Of a stretch of DNA of 46,530 nucleotides, positions 33,319-41,799 are shown one piece after another (the stretch's first letter is position 1; each line of letters opens with the position of its first letter). This DNA is from Alphaproteobacteria bacterium (GTDB lineage Bacteria; Pseudomonadota; Alphaproteobacteria; Micavibrionales; Micavibrionaceae). Made by a program: the position numbers and the translations under genes. The stretch covers positions 1-46,530 of the forward strand of contig JAJFGQ010000086.1 in assembly GCA_021776075.1 (NCBI GenBank), given 5' to 3'. The notes under the pieces are model-generated. The model was not told the origin of the DNA, made no database searches, and saw only the letters and a program-made list of their open reading frames with translations.

Positions 33319-34497
33319 CTCCGGCTCTACAGGTAAAAATTGTTCCAGCGTATCAATCCAGTCCTCAATCTCGGCACCGTTTATATATTCGCCAATATAT
33401 TGTACGATCCAGTTATTGTCATGGCAGAAGACCCGGGCGAAAACATAGGCTGTTTTATCGGCGCCTTCAGCTTGATCCAGATTAACCTGAAACAGGTCAT
33501 CATTGCTGGCGGCATCGGCAATACGTAAGGCCGGGGCGTTTATGTTCTCAAACGTATGGGCGCTTTGTATCTCTGCAAAAAATATAATTTGCCGGATTTC
33601 ATCAGGCATATCACGCAGTTCAACGGATATTTGTTCATCGTCATAGCTGCTGCCTTCGCCGGAGGTGTTATCGCCTGAATGATAAACATGTCCCGTTTCA
33701 TCCCGGGATTCATTAGGCGTTCCTGAAATCGCATCGATAAACTCATTACCGCCGGTGTACAGGGCACACATCAGGTCCAGATCGGCATTTTCCGCGCCAT
33801 CATTTATCGGATTCCAGTTGAGGCCGCAAAGCATGCGGTGCCGGGCTGTCTTTGTAACCAGAAGAGGCGCTTGTTCTCCCTTTGACAGATCTAGACATTT
33901 TGTTTTTTCTTTTGGTGGTGCTGTCGGTTCGGGCAGATAGCAAGTCAACCATTCCATCCAGTCCGCTATGTCGTCTCTGTTCATATAATCGCCAATATGA
34001 TGAAACATCCAGCCGTCAGGATGACGGTAAAGGCGACCCAGTATAAAAGCCGTATTTTCTGCGCCATCATCCTCGCCCATGGCGGTCCTGATCATGTTTT
34101 TATCGGTCATGGCATCGGCAATGCGAATTTCCGGATTAAGAACAGAGCCAAATTGATGATCGCTCTGGATTTCCACAACGAACAAAATATGGTGAATACG
34201 TTTTGGCAGGTTGAATAATTCCAGTGTTACACGCTCATCATCATGGTCGCCTTCGCCGGAGGTGTCGTCGCCCGTATGATAGACATACCCTGATTTATCA
34301 ATCGTTTCCCCTTCGGTTCCGGATACGGCATCGACAAAATCGTTATGTTCATCATACATCAGGCAAAGAAGGTCGAGATCCGTGTCCGCCATGTTGTCAG
34401 CCGGAGGGTCCCAGCGCAGGCCGCAATTGATGCGTTTACTGGCGCTTTGACCGAGATCCAGAAGCATTTCCGAGCCTTTTGCAGGAGAGTTTGTCAT
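33301..34497 (-). CDS. Tandem TerD-domain protein
   Basis: A 398-residue cytoplasmic protein of two TerD domains in tandem (about 8-190 and 205-390). Each has the Trp-rich strand (INCGLRWDPP, MLCGLNWNPI), the DLDLLCLMYD or DLDLMCALYT strand, the Ca-binding type loop HTGDDTSGEGDHDDE or HSGDNTSGEGSSYDDE, the LP..I..I.F strand and a final GRLYRHPDGW or ARVFCHDNNW. TerD proteins bind calcium and belong to tellurite/phage/stress resistance (Ter) systems; none of the other ter genes is present here. AAAGGAAAG ribosome site. Last gene of a four-gene leftward operon. Confidence 0.88.
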   Translation of the reverse strand: MTNSPAKGSEMLLDLGQSASKRINCGLRWDPPADNMADTDLDLLCLMYDEHNDFVDAVSGTEGETIDKSGYVYHTGDDTSGEGDHDDERVTLELFNLPKRIHHILFVVEIQSDHQFGSVLNPEIRIADAMTDKNMIRTAMGEDDGAENTAFILGRLYRHPDGWMFHHIGDYMNRDDIADWMEWLTCYLPEPTAPPKEKTKCLDLSKGEQAPLLVTKTARHRMLCGLNWNPINDGAENADLDLMCALYTGGNEFIDAISGTPNESRDETGHVYHSGDNTSGEGSSYDDEQISVELRDMPDEIRQIIFFAEIQSAHTFENINAPALRIADAASNDDLFQVNLDQAEGADKTAYVFARVFCHDNNWIVQYIGEYINGAEIEDWIDTLEQFLPVEPESKSQS

Positions 34498-34530
34498 GGC
34501 GCTTTCCTTTTTAGGTGAGGTGTATAGGCG

Positions 34531-34935
34531 TTAGTCGATATATTTTTCGTCTTTCAATTTTTTTCCGGTGCCTAAGTCTTCTTTAACGGCTGCGATAAAG
34601 GAGACCAGAACAGCTATAATCACAAGGGTGGCTAGAATTTTTCCGAAGGTGGTGATTGCAAAGATACTCCACCACATTTGGCTGATAATCAGGACGCTGG
34701 CGGCAATGGAAAGTACGACCAGAAGGGCAAGTATAGTTTTTCCCTTGCTGCCAGGCATATCGTAATCAACAGCAACAAGGAAGGATGAGAGAACGCCTAA
34801 AATCAAAAGGGAACAAAGAGTCTTGCTGAAAACGGCTATGCTCAGAATGCCCCCCCACATTTGCGCAATGCCGAGCAGGGCGGCTATAACGCCGGTTAGG
34901 ACAAGAGCATAAAGAAGGATTTTTCCACGGATCAT
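34531..34935 (-). CDS. Four-helix membrane protein with internal duplication
   Basis: A 134-residue integral membrane protein with four predicted helices. The two halves repeat each other: LVLTGVIAALLGIAQMWGGI matches LVVLSIAASVLIISQMWWSI, and LCSLLILGVLSSFLVAV matches LATLVIIAVLVSFIAAV. The (A/S)QMWxxI motif falls in the same place in each half. Family not recognised. ATG overlaps the preceding stop by 4 nt; TerD follows 33 nt later. Membrane partner of the TerD protein is a guess from operon position. Confidence 0.8.
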   Translation of the reverse strand: MIRGKILLYALVLTGVIAALLGIAQMWGGILSIAVFSKTLCSLLILGVLSSFLVAVDYDMPGSKGKTILALLVVLSIAASVLIISQMWWSIFAITTFGKILATLVIIAVLVSFIAAVKEDLGTGKKLKDEKYID

Positions 34936-35165
34936 GAGCCGGATAGCTCCCGTTTCATAACCGTCAGGAACGCTTCGCGTTTGAAAAAGAGCAATTCCCG
35001 CCGTAATTCGCGTTCCATGGTGATAACTTCCCAGCCATCTGCTGCATTTTTATTCAGGAACGCGGAATAGCGCATGGGATCAACCCGTGATCCGCCGAGA
35101 AAAATAGACCCCAGAAGAGGTTCACGGTATATGGCGACTTTATATTCATGTTTTTGACGGCTCAT
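34932..35165 (-). CDS. DUF4177-like small protein
   Basis: A 77-residue protein with YKVAIYRE, an LNKNAADGWEVITMERE block and a hydrophobic LLFFKREAF end; the Y.V......LN..A..GWEV pattern matches DUF4177. The fold is a short alpha/beta domain; function unknown. It overlaps both neighbours by 4 nt (ATGA), so it is tightly coupled in the operon. Confidence 0.75.
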   Translation of the reverse strand: MSRQKHEYKVAIYREPLLGSIFLGGSRVDPMRYSAFLNKNAADGWEVITMERELRRELLFFKREAFLTVMKRELSGS

Positions 35166-36727
35166 TTCGCAGGTGTCTCCATTGTTTCCGGTTGCAGCAA
35201 TGTTTTAATGTCACTGCCATTCAGAAGGGTTTGGCCTTGTTTGTCCATTTTGAAATTATAGACATGGACAGGGCGGCCCTTCTTGTCTTTTTCCTGCTTC
35301 CCGATTTTTTTCAGTTTTGAAAGGACGTCACTGTATTTGGCCATGGCGGTTGTGTCGTTTTCCGGGGATGTGAGGCTGTCCAGTTGTCTATTTAAAATTG
35401 TTATCCATTTTTCCAGACCGTAGATTTCTCCCCGAGCTTCTCCGACAGCGCTGAGGGTGGCGCTGAGGTCCGCAGTTAGAATGGCATTGAGCTGTACGTC
35501 ATAGTCCTCGGTGCCAAAAACGGTATCGTTCAGAGTCAGGTTTGTTTGTGCCTTTGTTAGTATCTGGGGGGCCATCATAAGGGCTTGAAGGCCCGCCATT
35601 TGAGCCATGCCCGGCATTGTCAGAGCGCTATCCAGTGCACCGCGTCCTAACTCAGCAAGTTCTTTGAAGGGCAGGTTATTGATGCTGATGTCAAAATTCA
35701 TATGATCCGGCGTTGTTGTATCCCAGTCTTCCGGCGAGGGGGAGATAGAAAGGCCGCTATAGTTCAGACTGGTGCGCAGGGAAGATTTATCCTGCCTGAG
35801 GCCGTTCATAGAAAATCCCATACTGGCATTGTCTATTCTAAACTCTTCCGCAAGAAGACCCGAACGCCGGTGTTCTGTATACAGCAAATCCTGGATTCCC
35901 ATTTTGATAGTAAAGCTATCCAGAACAGAGCCGAACGAACTTGAAACCAGATTATAGATGCCCATGATGTGAGAACCGCTTTCGCTGCCTTCACCCGAAC
36001 CGTAGCTTTCCATCAGGGCGTCTATTTTCTCCTGATAAGCAACGGCTTCTTCAAAGGAATAATCGGTCATTGTGGTTTGAAGTTTTATCTTTCCAATTGT
36101 TATTTTTTCGCCTTCATCAAGGGTCATTTGCATGTTGTTGACCGAAAAGTCTACGGGGCCGGACCAGTTTCCCGTGTCATTTTCTTTTAGGTCGTACAGG
36201 ATCGTTGTATCCGGTAACAGGCTGTGAAAGCTTTTGTCCGCTGTATTTATGGTGACGTTTTTGTAACGGGCATTCAGTTTCGTAAAGTTTTTAAATTTCT
36301 TATGCCAGATTCCGGCAAAGTTTTGCTGCTCTATGGCGATTGTCATGTCCCATTTACCATCGGCATCGTAATGCGTTATGGGTGTGGGAATGGCCATAGT
36401 CATCTTCCATTGCCCGTCTTTTTTTGTGGGGAGAACATTGAGCGCGACCATGCCCACATCTGTGCGTGAACCGTCTGTCGAGACCAGAGAGATATGTGGC
36501 AGGGTAACGGCGTAATAGGATCCTGCCTGTTCTACGGTCACGTCACCATCCAGTTTTAATGTGCTGCTTTCAGGTAAACCGGCGGCAGCAGGAGAGTAAT
36601 CCAGTATATCCTCGAACATGGTTTTGAGTTCTTTGGCTCCTTTTTTGTTGATTGCCGCTTGCGCTGTGCTGGTGGCCAAAAAAATCAGAATGAGCGTACT
36701 GAAAAGAAGATGTTTCGGAGTAGCCAT
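35162..36727 (-). CDS. Large exported protein, first gene of the TerD operon
   Basis: A 521-residue protein with a signal peptide (MATPKHLLFSTLILIFLATSTAQAA). The mature part is beta-rich with repeated patterns such as TLKLDGDVTVEQAG, GKWDMTIAIEQQNFAGIW and MNFDISINNLPFKELAELG, resembling DUF945/YdgA-like periplasmic proteins, but I cannot assign the family firmly. No lipobox and no obvious C-terminal anchor. ATG 36727 is preferred to TTG 36760 because it places the signal peptide first. Divergent from the Rap1a/Tai-like gene across 115 nt, where the operon promoter must lie. Confidence 0.7.
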   Translation of the reverse strand: MATPKHLLFSTLILIFLATSTAQAAINKKGAKELKTMFEDILDYSPAAAGLPESSTLKLDGDVTVEQAGSYYAVTLPHISLVSTDGSRTDVGMVALNVLPTKKDGQWKMTMAIPTPITHYDADGKWDMTIAIEQQNFAGIWHKKFKNFTKLNARYKNVTINTADKSFHSLLPDTTILYDLKENDTGNWSGPVDFSVNNMQMTLDEGEKITIGKIKLQTTMTDYSFEEAVAYQEKIDALMESYGSGEGSESGSHIMGIYNLVSSSFGSVLDSFTIKMGIQDLLYTEHRRSGLLAEEFRIDNASMGFSMNGLRQDKSSLRTSLNYSGLSISPSPEDWDTTTPDHMNFDISINNLPFKELAELGRGALDSALTMPGMAQMAGLQALMMAPQILTKAQTNLTLNDTVFGTEDYDVQLNAILTADLSATLSAVGEARGEIYGLEKWITILNRQLDSLTSPENDTTAMAKYSDVLSKLKKIGKQEKDKKGRPVHVYNFKMDKQGQTLLNGSDIKTLLQPETMETPAK

Positions 36728-36842
36728 TATGGGAATCCCATGTTTTTTTAATCGGACCAACCAGATTCTAGCAAAAAACCTTTAGGGCAACCAGATTAAT
36801 TTGCTATGAAGGGTGTCTGTTTTTATGTGAGTGGAATGCCTT

Positions 36843-37214
36843 ATGCGTATTTTTGTAATTTTCGCGTTTCTTTTATTGGCTGTTTCTCTACTTTTTTCCT
36901 CTCCGTCACAGGCATCTCGTTTTTCAGGGTCTTATCTTTTGAGTATTTGTGACGTGGATATAGAGGGAGAGGAACTTGTGTCAGGGGGGCATATTGCGTG
37001 TCAGTCTTACATTTCCGGTGTTCTCGATTATCACAATGTGTTGCAGTCTATGAATCTGGCACCGAAAGTGGATTTGTGCATTCCGCCTGAGGTCTCCATT
37101 AAGGAATTGCATGCTATTGTTTTAAAGTTTTTGAAGACGCACGGCGAGCATGACGGGTTCATAGCGGCTCCTGCTGTGAATATGGCGCTGTATCAGGTCT
37201 ATCCCTGTAAATAA
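36843..37214 (+). CDS. Rap1a/Tai-like exported protein
   Basis: A 123-residue exported protein: signal MRIFVIFAFLLLAVSLLFS, cleavage near SQA. The mature part has SGSYLLSICDVD, HIACQSYISGVLDYH, DLCIPPEVSIKELHAIVLKFL and a final ALYQVYPC, matching the Rap1a_Tai pattern with four conserved Cys (two disulfides). Rap1a/Tai members are periplasmic immunity proteins to amidase effectors (Tae4) in some bacteria, but many relatives are stand-alone. No effector gene is nearby. ATG 36843 is preferred to GTG 36831. Confidence 0.8.
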   Translation: MRIFVIFAFLLLAVSLLFSSPSQASRFSGSYLLSICDVDIEGEELVSGGHIACQSYISGVLDYHNVLQSMNLAPKVDLCIPPEVSIKELHAIVLKFLKTHGEHDGFIAAPAVNMALYQVYPCK

Positions 37215-37223
37215 TCAGAAACC

Positions 37224-38279
37224 TTAGAAGTGATTCATGATCCAGCCGAGAAGCAGGACTTGGGGAACGGTCAGAAGAGGTAAAGTCAGGGCAATTTTCC
37301 AGCTTTTGGCAAACTCACGGATGACCAGCATTTCCGTGTAGTCCGTTGAAACACCCGCCATCAGGAAGGCAAAGCCGTTGCCGGGCGCTTTTGCGCGGTT
37401 CACCAGTTCTGCCCCGATGGGACTGGACCCTTCCGAGCAGACTTCGATGATTGTGGTGGCCAGCAATGTTAGGCCCAGTCCCGCTAGTGTCGGGCCGAAA
37501 TAAGCCATCATGATGTCGGTCGAGACAAATGTACGGATCAGCGCGGCCAGAATTGTTCCGAAAAACAGCCAGCGCATGACCATCCGGCCTTCGGTTATGC
37601 CGTCTTTGAGTACACCGAAGATAAAACCTCTACTCGGGCGGAAGTTTTTCAGGCGTTTTTTGATATCCGCTTTCATGTCGAAGCCGTCCGGCACCGTTCC
37701 CGTATTCGGGTTATCGGCCAATACACCATGTTTTACGAGAAGGATATAGATAAAGCCTGTGATAATAGCGATCAGGGCCGAGCCGGCTATAAAGAGCAAT
37801 GTCCAGGGCAGGCCGATCAGGGCGATTAAAATCAGGGTCAGGGTAATGGAGTTCCAGGGGCTGGCGATCAAAAAAGTCATGACCTGTGCCAGTGATGCGC
37901 CGCGTTCGTAAAGCTTTGCGGCGACCATCAGAATGCCGTGAGAGCATAGGTCGAGAAGCAGTCCCGCCAGCGCCGCACGGAATATTCCGCCCATCGTATC
38001 GCCCCGGCCCAGCATGACATTAAAATATTCCCGCGGGACTTTGTTCATCATGCCGACGGCCACGATTCCCAGCACAATGCCCCACCACATGGTTTTGAGA
38101 AGATCAGCAACGGCCCCGGAGAAATCGGAGAAATAGGGTAGCGTCATGGGCAGGAAATGAAGGATCAAGGCCAGCGTAATAACGGATAGGGAGCCATAGA
38201 GCAGAAAATCAGGTCTGCCCTTCTTCGTGGCGCAATGGTCCGGTTCCGGCGTTTTTTCTTCTTCGTGGCAACAACTCAT
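37224..38279 (-). CDS. YraQ-type permease (DUF318/ArsP_1)
   Basis: A 351-residue permease with about eight membrane helices in two halves. LLLDLCSHGILMVAAKLYERG and IEVCSEGSSPIGAELVNRA are the two inverted-repeat family motifs, and FLIASPWNSIT is the core motif. Substrates of YraQ/ArsP proteins vary (organoarsenicals, others unknown). The N-terminus MSCCHEEEKTPEPDHC is Cys/His-rich and could bind metal. The longer frame from TTG 38330 begins inside a terminator hairpin (38311-38341), so I use ATG 38279. Confidence 0.82.
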   Translation of the reverse strand: MSCCHEEEKTPEPDHCATKKGRPDFLLYGSLSVITLALILHFLPMTLPYFSDFSGAVADLLKTMWWGIVLGIVAVGMMNKVPREYFNVMLGRGDTMGGIFRAALAGLLLDLCSHGILMVAAKLYERGASLAQVMTFLIASPWNSITLTLILIALIGLPWTLLFIAGSALIAIITGFIYILLVKHGVLADNPNTGTVPDGFDMKADIKKRLKNFRPSRGFIFGVLKDGITEGRMVMRWLFFGTILAALIRTFVSTDIMMAYFGPTLAGLGLTLLATTIIEVCSEGSSPIGAELVNRAKAPGNGFAFLMAGVSTDYTEMLVIREFAKSWKIALTLPLLTVPQVLLLGWIMNHF

Positions 38280-38310
38280 GGAAGGAGGATACACCGAAAT
38301 CAGGAAAAGA

Positions 38311-38341
38311 AAAGGGAGGCCCTTATTCAAGACCTCCCTTT
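38311..38341 (-). terminator. Terminator after the 38368 gene
   Basis: AAAGGGAGG (38311-38319) and CCTCCCTTT (38333-38341) form a 9-bp stem. On the minus strand the stem is followed by TTTCTTTTCC-type T-rich sequence, 27 nt after the stop of the 38368 gene. It separates this gene from the permease downstream. Confidence 0.75.
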
Positions 38342-38367
38342 CCCGGTTTATTTATAAGGGATAGTTT

Positions 38368-39324
38368 TTATCTTTTCGGTGTCCGTCCTCTTGCTTTCGG
38401 AGTCTTGACAGTGAAGACGCCCATCATTTCTTTTTTTCTGTTTTCAAACGTGGTTTGCATTTTTGCGAGGGCACCATCAGATGTTATTCCGGCCTCTTCC
38501 ATTGCGTTGTCAATGGTATGCATAACTTTTTTCAGAGATTGGGCGAAGGAGGTTACGTTATCCGGGTTGGCCACTTGCCAGAATTGACCGGCTGCAGACG
38601 CTTTACCCAGTTCCTCGACAAAGTTCAGAGCACCGTTCGCGACATTGTCATAGTCCTCAGTAGAAAGATTGTCCGTGATGTGTTGGATAAATATTTCAAG
38701 GGCTTCCGGTGTAACTTTTTGCAGCATATTGTAAATCATGTCGGTCATTTCGGCTGTTGGTATAGCGGCTGCTGATAATATTTTTTCAGCGGCCAGTTGT
38801 TTAACCGGTGTGTTCTGAAGTTTCTTTCTGTTTGCCCGAATAGCCTTTTTTGTGCTCGCAATGGATGCGTGCCCACTCAGTAGAGCCAGCACCGTTTGCA
38901 GGCTTTCCGGCATAATATCCGAGAGGGCTTGACTGGTCGCGATATGAGCTTCTTCAGGAATATCAGTCATAAATTCTTTTTGGTCTTCGAAGTTTTTTAC
39001 AGCTTTTTCGTAGTTTGTATTGGAAGCTGTGCTTTCTTCAATAGAGCTTTGTATCTTCTCCCTTTTGGCTTTTTTCAACTCATTGCTGAGTCCTTGCAGA
39101 TCGTCGTGATCCAGCTCTTTAAGGGCAGGGGTGATTTCTTGCGTTGCGGCACTAATTTTTTCTGCAACACCGGACATCTTTAGCATCATCACAAAGGGTA
39201 AGGCCATCTGACTAGCTTGAGCCAAAGATTTGTGAATAGGCAATCCTTTCATGCCTTCAAATTCTGCTTTGAGTTTATTTTTTAGGTCGCTGTTGCCGTC
39301 TATAAAACCTTTTAAGTCGATCAT
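38368..39324 (-). CDS. Unrecognised helical protein, paralogue 1 of a tandem pair
   Basis: A 318-residue soluble, almost wholly alpha-helical protein with no signal peptide. Residues about 115-260 match the neighbour at 39392: DIPEEAHIATSQALSDIMPES against DVPEEAHLESSLEIADVLPDD, and ITDNLSTEDYDNVANGALNFVEELGKA against LNENLSADDYTNLTMTALDF.... The C-terminus is basic (KARGRTPKR). No known family recognised. AAGGAA site 8 nt before ATG. Gap to the paralogue is 67 nt, so they may be co-transcribed. Confidence 0.75.
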   Translation of the reverse strand: MIDLKGFIDGNSDLKNKLKAEFEGMKGLPIHKSLAQASQMALPFVMMLKMSGVAEKISAATQEITPALKELDHDDLQGLSNELKKAKREKIQSSIEESTASNTNYEKAVKNFEDQKEFMTDIPEEAHIATSQALSDIMPESLQTVLALLSGHASIASTKKAIRANRKKLQNTPVKQLAAEKILSAAAIPTAEMTDMIYNMLQKVTPEALEIFIQHITDNLSTEDYDNVANGALNFVEELGKASAAGQFWQVANPDNVTSFAQSLKKVMHTIDNAMEEAGITSDGALAKMQTTFENRKKEMMGVFTVKTPKARGRTPKR

Positions 39325-39391
39325 TGGTCTGTTCCTTTTGTAATATGAAAATTAAAATTCGAGTATTTGCACCAAAGCTTTATGTTATATG

Positions 39392-40354
39392 TCAATAAAA
39401 TTCTTTTTTGAGTTGTTGTTGATTGTTTTTATAGTCCTGTTCAATGGTTTTCAGGTCTGTATCAGGCATCAGACCGGCTTTGGTAAAGGCTTGTTCGAGT
39501 ATGAGCAGGGTACGTTTTGCGTTTCCGGCAAAAGGCGCGGCCCGTTTTTTATCCTTAACCTGAAGAAAATTGCCTTTTTTAGCAGCTGTGCCGAATTCTT
39601 CAATGAAATCGAGCGCCGTCATGGTCAGGTTTGTATAGTCGTCGGCAGATAAGTTTTCGTTGAGGTGGTCGACAAAAACTTTGAGAGTGTCCTTGTTCGC
39701 TTTTTGCAAAATTTCATGTATGGCCTTGGTGATGCTTTCAACCGGGACGGCAAGAAGGCCCCTCATTTTTTCAGTAGCCAGTTGCTCTTCTGTCGAATTT
39801 GTTATTTTTTCCCGCCACGCTTTTATGTTTTCAGCGGAGGGGGCGTCTGTTTCTTCTCCGGCGGCGATCATCATGGCTTTGCGCAAATCATCGGGTAGGA
39901 CATCGGCGATCTCTAGACTGCTTTCCAGATGCGCCTCTTCCGGGACATCTTTCACCAGAGCTTTTGCGTTTTGGGCGTATTTCAGGGCATCTTCATGGGG
40001 GCTGTCCTGCATGGCCGCTTTTTTGAACTGTTCGAGGAGGTGCTCTTTCTGTGCAACATAATCCAGAAAAGCATCAGTTACCGTTGTGATTAAATCTTCC
40101 GCAGCTTTCAGTTGTTTCTCATCAGTTTGAGTCAGAGTTTCATGAAAGCGCACGACTTCTTTTTTAATTTTTTTGTTCAGCCCCAGAAAGCGCCCTGCTT
40201 TTAATGCTTTCAAATAAGGAGTGAAGACAGCGGCAACGCCTGTATGGAAAGGGACTTCGCCGTTTAAGACGGGCTCAAGCTGTTTTCTAAGTTTCTCAAG
40301 GGCTATTTTAGAAGCGCTTGGCGGCGTGAATAGTTTTTTGCTGTCTGTACCCAT
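39392..40354 (-). CDS. Unrecognised helical protein, paralogue 2 of a tandem pair
   Basis: A 320-residue soluble helical protein homologous to the 38368 product over its central and C-terminal part (LATEKMRGLLAVPVE, FVDHLNENLSADDYTNL, DFIEEFGTAAKKGNFLQV). The N-terminal 100 residues are not clearly shared. No signal peptide, no membrane helix. AGGTGA site before ATG. The pair looks like an old tandem duplication of a lineage-specific gene; function cannot be assigned. Confidence 0.75.
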   Translation of the reverse strand: MGTDSKKLFTPPSASKIALEKLRKQLEPVLNGEVPFHTGVAAVFTPYLKALKAGRFLGLNKKIKKEVVRFHETLTQTDEKQLKAAEDLITTVTDAFLDYVAQKEHLLEQFKKAAMQDSPHEDALKYAQNAKALVKDVPEEAHLESSLEIADVLPDDLRKAMMIAAGEETDAPSAENIKAWREKITNSTEEQLATEKMRGLLAVPVESITKAIHEILQKANKDTLKVFVDHLNENLSADDYTNLTMTALDFIEEFGTAAKKGNFLQVKDKKRAAPFAGNAKRTLLILEQAFTKAGLMPDTDLKTIEQDYKNNQQQLKKEFY

Positions 40355-40454
40355 AGGTCACCTAATACTCTGAATATGAAAATACTAAGCCGGACAATAA
40401 TACAAGACTGATCGTTATGTCAAGTTTTTTGCGCTCCTCCTTTTACACAGCAAT

Positions 40455-40480
40455 CAGCCCCCCGCGAGAACGGGAGGCTG
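40455..40480 (-). terminator. Hairpin after the peroxiredoxin gene
   Basis: CAGCC-C-CCCG (40455-40464) pairs with CGGG-A-GGCTG (40471-40480) with one mismatch. It lies 32 nt after the peroxiredoxin stop. No clear T-tract follows on the minus strand, so terminator function is tentative. Confidence 0.4.
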
Positions 40481-40511
40481 AAAGAGGTCGGTTAGGTTAT
40501 GCGGTCTTGGT

Positions 40512-41165
40512 TTATGCTGCGCAGGCTTTTTTCTCACAAGGGTCTTGCACAAAACGCAAATAAGGCTTTTCGGCACGGAATCCTTCCGGGAAGAGCCTCT
40601 TTGCTTCATCATCGGATACTGCCGGAACGATAATAACTTCTTCGCCCGGTTTCCAGTTGGCCGGTGTAGCCACTTTGAATTCAGATGTGCGTTGCAGAGA
40701 ATCTATGCAGCGCAGGATTTCATCAAAGTTGCGGCCCGTTGCCATCGGATAGGTGAGCATCAGTTTGATTTTCTTGTCCGGTCCGACAACGAAAACGGTA
40801 CGGACTGTGAAGCTGTCATTTTCTTCCGGGTGGATCATTTCATACAGACCGGCTACTTTTTTGTCTGTGTCCGCGATCATCGGGAAGTTCATCGTACAGG
40901 ACTGTGTGCTTTCAATGTCGCTGCTCCAGCCCTTGTGATCTTCAAGGGAATCAATGGACAGGCCAATGATTTTTACGCCGCGTTTTTCAAAATCGGGTTT
41001 CAGCTTGGCAGCTTGTCCCAGCTCTGTCGTGCAGACGGGTGTGAAGTCTTTCGGGTGAGAAAACAGGACAGCCCAGCCATCGCCGATAAAGTCATGGAAG
41101 CTGATTGGACCTTCGGTTGTTTCAGCTTTAAAGTCAGGTGCAGTGTCGCCAATACGTATGCTCAT
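40512..41165 (-). CDS. Peroxiredoxin (1-Cys, Prx6-type)
   Basis: A 217-residue peroxiredoxin that reduces peroxides. The peroxidatic Cys45 is in FTPVCTTELG; the Prx6-type C-terminal domain is shown by TYPMATGRNFDEILRCIDSLQ, ATPANWKPGEEVIIVP and LFPEGF. The tail ends in CEKKACAA with two extra Cys (210 and 215), which most 1-Cys members lack and which could act as resolving or metal-binding residues. AAGGAGAT ribosome site. Single gene between a hairpin and a 108-nt upstream gap. Confidence 0.93.
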   Translation of the reverse strand: MSIRIGDTAPDFKAETTEGPISFHDFIGDGWAVLFSHPKDFTPVCTTELGQAAKLKPDFEKRGVKIIGLSIDSLEDHKGWSSDIESTQSCTMNFPMIADTDKKVAGLYEMIHPEENDSFTVRTVFVVGPDKKIKLMLTYPMATGRNFDEILRCIDSLQRTSEFKVATPANWKPGEEVIIVPAVSDDEAKRLFPEGFRAEKPYLRFVQDPCEKKACAA

Positions 41166-41273
41166 CGCGTATCTCCTTCATTAAAAATGTGATTAGGGAA
41201 CCCAAGAATACTCGGGGCTACATTAACAAAAGGTTAATGATGAGGCAAGGGTGGTTCGGAGGTGTGGATATCT

Positions 41274-41708
41274 TTATAGGCGAGGAGGGCGGGGGCCTTG
41301 CAGACCAACGATGAGAATCTTTTTCAGGTCTTTGCTTGCTCTTACAAATTTTTCGAGTTCCTGTTCTATTTTTTCACTGCTTTGATCCGGTGAGGCGATG
41401 ACATGGATACCGATGTCACCGCTATGTATAAGCGATATGTGAAGCAGGTCAAGTGCGTGTTCGGGCCTGTCTATTGTGAGGGGTATGACCAGTTCCGGTC
41501 CAGTGTCTACACGCGGGCCGGGCGGCACAAAATCGGAATACTCCAACAAAGGGTGAGCGAAGTTTCTCAGAAATTCATGATTGGCTTTTGACAAGCTATC
41601 GTCAGCGCGCTCTTCCCATAGGGATTGCAAATAGCTTTGACGCTGCTTTTCTTGCCAGCGTTGATCGTTTCTGTCTGGTAGGTGTGTTTTGTAAGTGCGT
41701 TTTGACAT
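41274..41708 (-). CDS. Hypothetical protein
   Basis: A 144-residue soluble protein with a basic, Trp/Gln-rich N-terminus (RNDQRWQEKQRQSYLQSLWEE), a middle with FVPPGPRVDTGPELVIPLTI and a final KDLKKILIVGLQGPRPP. No family recognised. ATG 41708 has AAGGAA about 10 nt upstream; a GTG at 41735 would add nine residues. Lies between the peroxiredoxin and the persulfide dioxygenase in the same direction, with 91 nt to the latter. Confidence 0.6.
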   Translation of the reverse strand: MSKRTYKTHLPDRNDQRWQEKQRQSYLQSLWEERADDSLSKANHEFLRNFAHPLLEYSDFVPPGPRVDTGPELVIPLTIDRPEHALDLLHISLIHSGDIGIHVIASPDQSSEKIEQELEKFVRASKDLKKILIVGLQGPRPPRL

Positions 41709-41799
41709 GGACAGGGCGTTCCTTATTTTCTTCACAGTAGGGTAAGAAGTTTTAGCCCAGAACCCTGTGTTACGTCAATAAAAAATTATAGAAAATACT

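Noticed and set aside
33301-34497. Tellurite-resistance operon
   Set aside because: Only TerD-type domains are present; no terA, terB, terC or terF gene, so a tellurite role is not claimed.
38280-38330. Extended N-terminus of the YraQ-type permease from TTG 38330
   Set aside because: The start lies inside a terminator hairpin of the upstream gene with the purine tract only 2 nt away, so the ATG at 38279 is more likely.
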